A program made the position numbers and the translations under genes. The notes below the pieces were generated by a model that searched no databases, was not told the DNA's origin, and worked only from the letters and a program-made list of their open reading frames with translations. DNA of 55,263 nucleotides, taken from assembly GCF_023243075.1 (NCBI RefSeq), contig NZ_JALKFZ020000165.1:1-55263 (forward strand). The letters run 5' to 3'. Source of the DNA: Frankia sp. AiPa1 (lineage in GTDB: Bacteria; Actinomycetota; Actinomycetes; Frankiales; Frankiaceae). Shown in pieces: positions 48,048 to 55,263 of the stretch; positions within the stretch are counted from its first letter, which is position 1, and every line of letters begins with the position of its first letter.

Positions 48048-49801
48048 GTGAGGGCGACGAAGCGGTCACCGAGCACGGTGTAGAGCACGACCGACGGAGC
48101 CCGGATGTCCCCAAACCGGTCGAAGGCGATTGTCCCGCTGACGCCGACGAAGGTGGCACGGCCTATCGCGGTGACGAGGTCGCGCCGGGCGGCGGCGTCC
48201 ACGCCGGGGCGTCCGGGCAGGACGGTCGCGGCCGCGCGGATGATCGCCCGGGCAGCGTCGTAGGCGTAGGCGGCGACCGCCGGGACGGCCTCGGCCTGGC
48301 GTTGGGCCAGCTGCACCGCCGCGTCATGGTCAGCCTGGTTATGCGTGCCGGCGGTGGACGTCGCCGCGTCGCCGCCCCGGGTCTGCCTCCCCGCGTCCGG
48401 ACGGGTGGAGTTCTCCACCGCGCTCGCCGCCGGCTTGGGCGCCGGTGCTCCATCCCCGTCGGACGTCGCCGATGCGCTCGATCCGGCCCCGGCCGGCCGA
48501 TCCGCACTGCGGGCCGAGCCGCTGCCCGAGCCGCCGGCCGAGGCACCGCGGCTCGTTCCGCCACCGCCCGAGCCGCCCGAGCCGACGGTGGCGGAGCGAG
48601 CGCCGTCGGCACCGCTGTCGTCGGCGGTGGGGCCACCGAAGTGCTGCGCGTAGGCGGCGACGAACGCGCCGGCCGCGGGCAGCCGGGTCGGCGGGGTCAG
48701 CAGGCTGGTGATCAGGTCGCCGTAGTCCGCGGACTTCGCCTCGTCCGGGTAGCGGGGATTCAGCAACGCATCCGAGCCGAGAATCTGCGCGGTCATCCGG
48801 CCCTCGGCGAGGCGGGCCCGCAGCTTGCCGGCGAACGTCGCGTCGGCATCGAGGTAGACGAGGTTGGGCGCCTCCCGCTCGAGCGACGCCGCGATCTCCT
48901 CGACCTCGGTGTCGTCGCTCTCGCCGGCGGCCACCGGGTATCTCGCGGTCACCGAGGCGCCGAGTGCGATGGCGCGGGTGGCGAATCGGTCGGCCAGGGT
49001 CTCCCCGTAACGGGGCTCGCCGTCGACGATCGCGATGTGCCGGCGGCCCAGGGTGTGGACGGCGTATTCGGCCGCCACCTGGGCCTGCAGGTCGTCGGTG
49101 CCGCTCAGGCGGAAGTAGCTCGGGTAGGGACGGGTACGCGGCTCGGCGTCGAGACCGGTGAGGACGGGGTCGGCGTTCGACGGCGAGACGACCGCGATGC
49201 CCGTGGCGGCGAGCGTCGGCACAGCGACCCGCGCGACCAGGGAACTGACCGGGCCGACCACCGCGATGAGCCGGTCGTTCGCGGCGAACGTGTCGGCCGC
49301 CTGCGCTCCGCCGTCCGGCCGGGCCAGGTCATCGCGGCTGGACAGCTCCAGGCGCCAGCCCGGCACCGCCCCCGACTCGTTGGCCTCATCGATGGCGAGC
49401 GCCACCGCGTTGCGCACGGCCGTGCCAGCGGTGGACAGGTCCCCGGACAGCGGCGCCATGACACCGATCGTGGCCACCCTCGTCCCCACACCGCCAGGCC
49501 CGCCCGCATCGCCGCCACCGAGCAGCGTGGCGAGGGCGAAGCCCAGCAGTGAGGGCACGGCCAGCACGACGACGCCGAGCAGGGCGAGCAGTACCCGGCC
49601 CCGGCCGCTGCGTGCCCGCGCGTGCACCCACCGCCCGAGCTGACCTCCCCGCACACCGACTCCGGCGGCCAGCCCACGCAGCCGTCCAGGCAGCCCACGC
49701 AGCCGGCGCCCCGATACACCCAGCCATCCGCGCAGCACACCGATCTCGGTACGCAGGGTGGCCCGCACCCGGGCCTTCGCCCGTGCGACGGGCGACGTCA
49801 C
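48032..49801 (-). CDS. membrane-anchored LivK-type ligand-binding protein
   Basis: 589 residues. A cytoplasmic basic N-terminus of about 65 residues is followed by one membrane helix (VLLALLGVVVLAVPSLLGFALATLL). The external domain has the Peripla_BP_6 fold: ATIGVMAPLSGDLSTAGTAVRNAVALAIDEANESG, AADTFAANDRLIAVVGPVSSLVARVAVPTLAATGIAVVSPSNADPVL and YFRLSGTDDLQAQVAAEYAVHTLGRRHIAIVDG. A Gly/Ser/Ala-rich insertion of over 100 residues interrupts it after HFGG, and AAVAAYAYDAARAIIRAAATVL follows. It overlaps pdtaR by 4 bases (GTGA), so the two are translated together. It may be a sensor or an anchored transport receptor. Confidence 0.85.
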   Translation of the reverse strand: MTSPVARAKARVRATLRTEIGVLRGWLGVSGRRLRGLPGRLRGLAAGVGVRGGQLGRWVHARARSGRGRVLLALLGVVVLAVPSLLGFALATLLGGGDAGGPGGVGTRVATIGVMAPLSGDLSTAGTAVRNAVALAIDEANESGAVPGWRLELSSRDDLARPDGGAQAADTFAANDRLIAVVGPVSSLVARVAVPTLAATGIAVVSPSNADPVLTGLDAEPRTRPYPSYFRLSGTDDLQAQVAAEYAVHTLGRRHIAIVDGEPRYGETLADRFATRAIALGASVTARYPVAAGESDDTEVEEIAASLEREAPNLVYLDADATFAGKLRARLAEGRMTAQILGSDALLNPRYPDEAKSADYGDLITSLLTPPTRLPAAGAFVAAYAQHFGGPTADDSGADGARSATVGSGGSGGGGTSRGASAGGSGSGSARSADRPAGAGSSASATSDGDGAPAPKPAASAVENSTRPDAGRQTRGGDAATSTAGTHNQADHDAAVQLAQRQAEAVPAVAAYAYDAARAIIRAAATVLPGRPGVDAAARRDLVTAIGRATFVGVSGTIAFDRFGDIRAPSVVLYTVLGDRFVALTSRTH

Positions 49802-50397
49802 GAGGTTGGCAGCGCCTCACCTGACAGGACGGCCTCGGCGACAGCCCGCATGGTGCGCCGCTGGTTCATCGAGGTCCGCTGGATCCAGCGGAACGCGTCC
49901 GGCTCGGTCATGCCGTGCTCGGTCTGCAGCACGCCCTTCGCCCGTTCGATGATCTTACGCGCCTCCAGGCGGCCCTGCAGGTCCTCGACCTCGGCCTCGA
50001 GGCTCACGATCTCGGTGAAACGGCTCATCGCCATTTCGATGGTGGGCAGCAGGTCCTTCTTCTGGAACGGCTTGACCACGTACGCCATCGCGCCGGCCTC
50101 GCGGGCCCGCTCGACCAGTTCCCGCTGACTGAACGCGGTGAGGATCACCACCGGGGCGATGCGGTCCTTCGCGATCCGCGCGCCGGCCTCGATGCCGTCC
50201 ATCCGGGGCATCTTGACGTCGAGGATGCACAGGTCGGGCCGCAGCTTGCCGGCCAGGTTGACCGCCATCTCGCCGTCGCCGGCCTCGCCGACGACCTCGT
50301 ACCCCTCCTCCTGGAGCATCTCCCGCAGGTCGAGCCGGATAAGCGCTTCGTCCTCGGCGATCAGGACCCTGCGCGGGTTCGAGGAGGGCTGGCTCAT
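49798..50397 (-). CDS. pdtaR: ANTAR-domain response regulator PdtaR-like
   Basis: 199 residues. The receiver domain has the acidic pair (AEDEALIRLDLREML), phospho-acceptor Asp in PDLCILDVKMPRMDG (about residue 57), Thr in VILTAFSQ and Lys in VVKPFQKKDL. The C-terminal ANTAR domain (LEARKIIERAKGVLQTEHGMTEPDAFRWIQRTSMNQRRTMRAVAEAVL) binds hexaloop RNA hairpins and acts as an antiterminator. In mycobacteria PdtaR is paired with the kinase PdtaS; no kinase gene is in the window. The gene is coupled to a LivK-type receptor gene, reminiscent of AmiC-AmiR. Confidence 0.92.
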   Translation of the reverse strand: MSQPSSNPRRVLIAEDEALIRLDLREMLQEEGYEVVGEAGDGEMAVNLAGKLRPDLCILDVKMPRMDGIEAGARIAKDRIAPVVILTAFSQRELVERAREAGAMAYVVKPFQKKDLLPTIEMAMSRFTEIVSLEAEVEDLQGRLEARKIIERAKGVLQTEHGMTEPDAFRWIQRTSMNQRRTMRAVAEAVLSGEALPTS

Positions 50398-50418
50398 CGC
50401 GGCGTACTCCCGGTCTCG

Positions 50419-52491
50419 TCAGATATGACACCAGTGTGGCAGGGCAGAGGCGACGACCACCCGGACATGGGAAGGCGAGAGGTCGAAACGCACCCTACCC
50501 GGATAGAGTCTGCGGCGAGACGTTCCGGTCCGGATCGACCAGGATGGCCCCGCCCGCCGTCCCTCACCGCCAGGCCAGGCCGCTCCGCCTGCACCACACC
50601 GCACGTGGCGCCGCACCGGGCCGGCCTCGACCGAGCCCGACCGAGCTGCATCGCGGTCGGTATCATCCGTATGACCCGCAGGACGTCCCACCCGCAGGCC
50701 CCGGTACTCCAACGGCAGAGAGACGGTGCTCAAACCACCGACAGTGTGGGTTCGAATCCCACCCGGGGTACGTACAGCATCCACACTCCGTGGATGCCCA
50801 GTGGCCGCCGGGTGCGGCCCGGGGACGGCGGCCGTCACTCCCGCCAGATGGGCAACCTTGTCGAGGTCTGCCACCGGAATCTTGATCATCATGTGCACCT
50901 CCTGCCTTTCGTGATCGAGGTGGACGGTGAGCTGAGTGCTTTCGTAGAGGCGTCGCTGCAACGCCTCCGGCGCCTGGCGGAGCTTGAGGTGCAGCTCCGG
51001 CAGGGCGTCGAGGAGGGCGAGGCTGTCGTGGCCTGGCCGGTCGGGTTCGGTTTCGCCCGCCGCGTCGAGATCCTTGATCTTCCCGAGGGCGGTCTTACGC
51101 TCTGCGTCGAGCTGGTTGTAGCTACTGCGCAGTCCCTGGGTGAACGGGTCGTCGGGGTCGCCGTCCTGCGCCTGGCGGAGCAGGTTGCCCTGCCTGCGAT
51201 CAAGCTCGTCGATCTTCCTCTGGAGTCGGCCTCGCTCGGCTACTCGTTCCCGCGCGGCTCGGTCGTCGTAGGTCGCGAGTTCGGCGCTCAGGAGGGCGAT
51301 CCTGTCGCGTCCGAAGACGCGTTCGGTGTAGAAGTCGGCGATCGCGGCTTCAAGGACGTCTTCGCGGATGCGGACGCTCTTGGGGTGTCCGGCGAAGTTG
51401 TCGTCACGGCCTCGGTTGTTCGCTCGGGGCCAGCACTTGTAGCAGACAGGTGCACTGGAGTCGCGGACGGTTCCGAACATCCGCCGCCCGCAGGTGCAGT
51501 GGATCATGCCCCGGAACAGGTAGGTCCGTTTGGTCGCGGGGTGGCGGTTGAGTTCGTTGTGCTCGCGGGAGCCGCGTCGGGTCTGCCGGTTGGCGTTGAA
51601 CTCGTCGAACATCCACTTCGGGATCAAGGGTTCGTGGACGGGTTCGGATGACCACACCCACTTCTCCGGCCCGTTGACCGCCCCATGCCGGGACCGGGTC
51701 GCCCGCCGGTTGAACACCTGATAGCCGGTGTACTTCGGGTTACGCAGCAGATCGGCCACCGTGGACTTCGACCATGCCCCTCGTGCCCGGCGGGCCCCGC
51801 CGGGCGGCTCAGGTGGGGGGTAGCGCTCCAGGTCGGCGTTGAGCTGCTCGGCGATCTCGCCATAGCCAAGCCTGCGGTAGTAGCGCCAGTGCGCGATTTG
51901 CGTGACTGTCTCCCCGCGTGCCCCGTCGGGTTCGAGGCGGGTCTTGGTCGCCCCCCGGTCGGCTTTTATCGAGTTCGGGTGCCGGTAGCTCTTCGGCCGG
52001 TAGCCGTAGGGCGGTTTGCCGATGTTCCAGCCGTCGCGGACATGGGTGCACAGCCCGCCCCAACTGCTTTCGAGGGTGTTCCAGACCTCGTACTCGGCGA
52101 CCGACTGGTTGATCCGCCGTTGCAGGATCGCGGAGGCCCGCGGCCCGTCGACCTTGATCGGTTCGTTCCACGCCAGCAGCGCCACGCCGGCCTGTTCGAG
52201 CCGGCGTTCGATCGCGAGGTTCTCGTACATTCGCCGGGCGATCCGCGACATCGACTCGCAGATCACCGCATCGAACCGGCAGTTCGGATGATCCGCCTCG
52301 GCCAGCAGGTCGTCGATGCCGCCGTCGCGGGGGATCGGGATGTCGAACCGGGACACGTCGGCCCCGTGGCCGCGCTGATCGAGTTCCTTGCGGCCCGACT
52401 CCACGTCAACACAGAGCCTCCAGACGTCGCAGGAAAGGACGAAACAGAGGCAGAGGAGGCCAGGATCGGGCAGCCGCTCCCAGCAGGGCAC
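50419..52491 (-). pseudogene. large serine recombinase, N-terminal catalytic region not recognisable
   Basis: The recognisable part begins near VDVESGRKELDQRGHGADVSRFDIPIPRDGG and includes FDAVICESMSRIARRMYENLAIERRLEQAGVALLA, PPYGYRPKSYRHPN, the recombinase domain with WSKSTVADLLRNPKYTGYQVFNRRATRSRHGAVNGPEKWVWSSEPVHEPLIPKW, and a zinc-ribbon IHCTCGRRMFGTVRDSSAPVCYKCW and a coiled coil. The first 50 or so residues with the catalytic YxRxS serine, expected just upstream of about 52410, are not seen in any frame (52400-52620). The C-terminal 100 codons, after about 50800, run antisense through the tRNA and into upstream chromosomal sequence, so the native end was lost on integration or the frame was fused to it. 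Probably inactive. Confidence 0.75.
50698..50770 (+). tRNA. tRNA with anticodon CAA, short variable loop (Leu?)
   Basis: 73 bases fold as a cloverleaf: acceptor GCCCCGG/CCGGGGT (first pair G-U), 3-bp D stem CTC/GAG, anticodon stem CGGTG/CACCG with loop CTCAAAC (anticodon CAA at 50731-50733), a 5-base variable loop ACAGT and T arm GTGGG-TTCGAAT-CCCAC. The discriminator base is A and CCA is not encoded. CAA reads the Leu codon UUG, but bacterial leucine tRNAs normally have a long variable arm, which is missing here. It directly abuts the recombinase remnant, and may be an attachment site. It may be a decayed or repurposed tRNA. Confidence 0.75.
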
Positions 52492-53758
52492 GGGGCAGTA
52501 TCCGGCTCATCGACAACAAAGGTAACACCCGGACGAGCCGGAAGGGAACCCAACAAGCACGGGAAATACTCCGATCCGGGAATTGACCGCGGACACAGCA
52601 CCGCCTGAGCTGGATGCGGATTCCCACCCGCCGGAGAGTCCGAGGAAGGACCAGGAATAGAGCCGGGTCCGGACCCGGACTCCTCCCTCGCCGCTGCGCC
52701 AGGGCGAGGCGGATCGGCGGGAACCGCCGGCGGTCCCGAGGGCGCGGGTGCGGGATGCGGTCCGTCTGGCTGCTGCGCTGCAAGGGTTACCGGGCGCAGC
52801 GGGCGGGAGTGCCGGGACGGTCGGGGTTCGTGTTGGCCTGGCCGGTCACGAGGCGGGCCTCCTTCCGTGCGACGCGAAACGCCGCTATATAGGAATCCGG
52901 TTTTCAGGCCCACTTCGGATAGTTGATCTCCAGAGTTGTTGAAAAGTTGTTCGATGGGCGGCGGAAGAGAATTGACTCGGAGGACCGCCGAAAAGCACCG
53001 CCTCCACTCCCCGACTAGTAGGAATGGGGCCCACCCACCGGACCGCCAGGATTAGAGATCAAAATATGGTCCGACATGCGTCCACAGGGAAATTGGTGCC
53101 ATTGACTAGTCCAATCGGATGATGATCGCCGAACGACGCGACAACCTCCATCGCGAAGATCACAAGCGCCCGTCGTTGTCGCTGGCAGCTTCGGCCCTCG
53201 GGAGCGACCGACGAAGATCACCACGTCGCGCCATGAGCGACCATCGGCCCGGCCGGCAGGCGGATCGGGCCTCGCGCGGCCTGCCGCGTGACGATCGGGA
53301 CGGGTGCGCCGCCCTAGGGATAGGGATGTTGGAAGCGACCTGCGGGAGCAGCCTCGGGGAGTCGCCAACGCGGCGCACGCTGCCTGGCGTCAGCCGTTCG
53401 CGCACGCAAGGGAGATCGTTTCGCGGGCATGGCGGCCGTCCTTTCCGATGCCTCGGGATTCGGGCAGGCCTAGCGCACCACACCGTGCCCAGCGAAAAGC
53501 CAGCACGATCTACCACATCCTGCCCAGCAAGATCGCTGGGCAGTCAACCGAGCACAGCCGACCGTGCAGCCGCTCCCCACCCGTCCGGCCCGCAGCCGTA
53601 CGCCGGCGGCAGGATCCGATCACCATCAGGCCTCTGACTTGCAACGCTGTGATTCGCGAGCATGCACAGGAGACCGCTGGGCACACCGTCAGCGGCCCTG
53701 CGTGGCAGGCTCCGCTGGCACCTGCAGAAACCGACCGGGCCTCAGAGCAGAGGTGGGA
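52492..53758. other. long sparsely coding stretch of the integrated element
   Basis: 1,267 bp with no frame that looks like a real protein. It has lower GC between 52870 and 53110 (with GTTGTTGAAAAGTTGTT near 52935) than the chromosome. A 16-bp palindrome lies at 52663. It may be a decayed part of the element. Confidence 0.5.
52663..52678. repeat. 16-bp palindrome, copy 1
   Basis: CCGGGTCCGGACCCGG is its own reverse complement. The same 16 bases plus AC occur at 54547. The two copies are about 1.9 kb apart and enclose the 190-aa gene. Confidence 0.85.
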
Positions 53759-54331
53759 TCACGCGGCCACGATCGTGGCCGCAAGGGCGACCCGGTGATC
53801 CTTCGCCCAGGGCGGCCCCAGCATTGCCCGTGGTCCGCGCAGCACCTCATCCGCGTGCTTGCCCAGGAGGCGGGCCGCCTCAGCCTCAACGGTTTTCGGG
53901 TCATAGAGATGGATCGCCCAGCCGCGGTTCCGCGCCACGTCGGCCAGCACCTGCCGGTACATGATGGCGTCGGCACGGCTCTCGTACGGGACGCGTCGTT
54001 GTACGGCGATGTCGGCCGGGAAGCCAGCCGGCCAGGTCCGCAGCGAGAGCGAGCTGATCGGTGCGGACAACACTGCGGCCAGCTCCTCGAAGGCCGCCGA
54101 AGCGGCCCGAACCACGCAGGCACGGACATCGGCCACCAGAGCCGCGAGTTCGGTGTCGCTGAGCCGCTCCCCCGACCGGTGGAGCTGGTGAGGACCGCCG
54201 GCACGGTGGATCGACGCCACTGGCAGGCCTGGTTCGATCAGCTCGATCCGCCGGCGGTCCACGACCCGATGATCCCCCGTCGCCGTGACAGCCACGGCCC
54301 AGCCGAGATGATCAGCGGTGCCCAGACGCAT
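53759..54331 (-). CDS. hypothetical protein, possibly RNase H-like fold
   Basis: 190 residues, not assigned to a named family. The sequence starts DHLGWAVAVTATGDHRVVDRRRIELIEPGLPVASIHRAG, an alternation of strand and loop like the first strands of RNase H-like proteins. The centre is helical (LSDTELAALVADVRACVVRAASAAFEELAAVLSAP). The C-terminal part has ESRADAIMYRQVLADVARNRGWAIHLYDPKTVEAEAARLLGKHADEVLRGPRAMLGPPWAKDHRVALAATIVAA, with conserved-looking residues Y, D, and PPWAKDHR. No catalytic set can be certified. It is the only credible gene right of the recombinase, and may belong to the integrated element. No clear ribosome site before ATG 54331. Confidence 0.6.
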   Translation of the reverse strand: MRLGTADHLGWAVAVTATGDHRVVDRRRIELIEPGLPVASIHRAGGPHQLHRSGERLSDTELAALVADVRACVVRAASAAFEELAAVLSAPISSLSLRTWPAGFPADIAVQRRVPYESRADAIMYRQVLADVARNRGWAIHLYDPKTVEAEAARLLGKHADEVLRGPRAMLGPPWAKDHRVALAATIVAA

Positions 54332-54546
54332 GGCAGCTCATGGTGCCACCATGAGCGGGAACAGCCGCAGCGACCTCGAAGACGCCAGATAGGCAGATCT
54401 GGGCTCCGGCGCGGTCGGAGTCCGACCGTTCCCCCTGAGACGCGCCGACCGGCCGACCCGGTCCGACGATCGCCCGTCTATCCATGAAACAGGGCAAGGA
54501 TCACCCCGACCGTCCGCAAGGGCACGAACCCGCCCATTCCCAAGGT

Positions 54547-54562
54547 CCGGGTCCGGACCCGG
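54547..54562. repeat. 16-bp palindrome, copy 2
   Basis: CCGGGTCCGGACCCGG identical to 52663-52678, followed by further GGACCGGGTCGGGTCCGG repeats. Confidence 0.85.
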
Positions 54563-54823
54563 ACCGGGTCGGGTCCGGTCGGCGATCCGACCGAGCTCCG
54601 CCCGCCAACGGACGGAACCGACCAAGACCATCGGGAACGGCCCGCCCGGCACGACAGGTAATGCTCAGAGCCGGCAGGTTCAGCAGGGCCCGCGAGGCGA
54701 AAGCGCGGGTCGCCGCCAGCGAGGCCAGCACGGATTAGCAGAACCGGGCGTTCAGAACATCGCACGCATCCGGCGGAATGGGCGGGCAGGTAGGTGGACG
54801 GGCGGGCATGTCGGCAGGCAGGT

Positions 54824-54842
54824 GGGTGGGTAGGGGGATGGG
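54824..54842 (+). other. G-quadruplex-type motif
   Basis: GGG-T-GGG-TA-GGGGG-AT-GGG satisfies the four-run G3+ loop 1-7 pattern on the plus strand. Confidence 0.5.
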
Positions 54843-55181
54843 CCCGCTGGAGCCGGCGAGAACAGCGCGGACGCCAGGACCGGCAGATGAAAACCACCGG
54901 TGTCGGCACAGGCAGGCATGCCCCACGGGGACGGGACCAATTCGGGTCGGCGAGACCGGCCCGGCGCCGCTCCGTGCCGAGCCGCAGGCGGACAGGCCAG
55001 AGACCGCGGGGACGGGCAGGGGCTCCGCAGAACTCGGCGAGGCCCGCAGGACCTGGTGAGACCAGCACGGGCCGTTGGGGCCGGTCCGACCAGCGGAGCC
55101 GCCAGAAGCAGCAAGGACGGCGAGTCACGCGACCAAGGCCAAGCACACGAGCGGGACCGGCAGAACTGGCACTGTGGCGAG

Positions 55182-55263
55182 GCCACCGAGGCCACCGAGG
55201 CCACCGAGGCCACCGAGGCCACCGAGGCCACCGAGGCCACCGAGGCCACCGAGGCCACCGAGG
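55182..55263. repeat. 9-bp tandem repeat at contig end
   Basis: About nine copies of GCCACCGAG run without change to the end of the window. Assembly probably stopped here because of the repeat. Antisense it would encode Ser-Val-Ala repeats, but no credible gene is attached. Confidence 0.95.

Larger units (their letters stand above)
54332..55181. other. non-coding stretch at right end
   Basis: 850 bp with no credible gene. It includes the second 16-bp palindrome (54547-54562) embedded in a cluster of GGTCCGG repeats, and a G-rich run with a possible G-quadruplex at 54824-54842. Confidence 0.5.

Noticed and set aside
52263..52913. Minus-strand frame upstream of the recombinase as its missing N-terminus
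   Set aside because: The three frames over 52400-52620 contain no YxRxS-type catalytic segment; this frame is Pro/Ser/Gly-rich and overlaps the recombinase in the wrong phase.
54752..55258. Minus-strand open frame with Ser-Val-Ala repeats
   Set aside because: It is only the tandem repeat translated, followed by unstructured sequence.
55182..55263. Terminal 9-bp repeats as a CRISPR or centromere-like array
   Set aside because: No spacers and no associated genes; simple tandem repeat at a contig end.

Overview
The window is about 55 kb of very GC-rich actinobacterial DNA, probably from Frankia or a close relative. Codon positions are almost all G/C-ending and GTG starts and 4-base stop/start overlaps are frequent. 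Gene order (secG, tpiA, pgk, gap, whiA, yvcK, rapZ, uvrC, then an SsgB-like gene, uvrA, uvrB, coaE, polA, pdtaR) is the conserved actinomycete chromosomal order. RbpA, WhiA and an SsgB-type protein point to a sporulating actinomycete. The genus is inferred from overall style only. The window looks like one draft contig: it begins with a poly-G/poly-C block that cuts into pgl and ends inside a 9-bp tandem repeat.

Layout. 1-5.9 kb: the 3' part of pgl, a SHOCT-domain membrane protein, a membrane Ser/Thr kinase, rbpA, a family-5 solute-binding lipoprotein overlapping secG. 6.2-9.5 kb: glycolytic genes tpiA, pgk, gap. 10-15.7 kb: the coupled run uvrC>rapZ>yvcK>whiA. 15.9-20.3 kb: an SsgB-like gene, uvrA and a metallo-beta-lactamase-fold hydrolase. 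20.3-26.5 kb: an accessory island with a DUF397 gene, two coupled unknown genes, a divergent XRE-type regulator coupled to a GNAT acetyltransferase, an unknown lipoprotein and a decayed second copy of the regulator's 3' end. 26.5-34.2 kb: a glycosyltransferase, a WYL regulator, TerC, a site-2-protease-like protein without a visible HExxH, and a PucR-type regulator. 34.4-39.3 kb: uvrB, coaE, a membrane protein, a protealysin-like protease. 39.3-46.2 kb: a GGDEF-EAL-GAF protein interrupted by a 2-bp slip in a CG run, polA, a hotdog thioesterase. 46.2-50.4 kb: two LivK-type binding proteins, the second coupled to pdtaR. 50.7-55.3 kb: a tRNA-like gene with anticodon CAA but a short variable loop, abutted by a serine recombinase without a recognisable catalytic N-terminus, then sparsely coding DNA with one unknown gene: apparently the left end of a decaying integrated element.

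How it fits together. UvrA, UvrB, UvrC and PolA, the main proteins of nucleotide excision repair, all lie within about 32 kb. tpiA, pgk, gap and YvcK belong to central carbon metabolism and its control, and WhiA, the SsgB-like protein and RbpA belong to development and transcription. The least explained parts are a highly structured convergent intergenic region at 46.2-46.6 kb that could encode a small RNA, the XRE/DUF397 locus with a recurring 9-bp motif, and the tRNA/recombinase junction.
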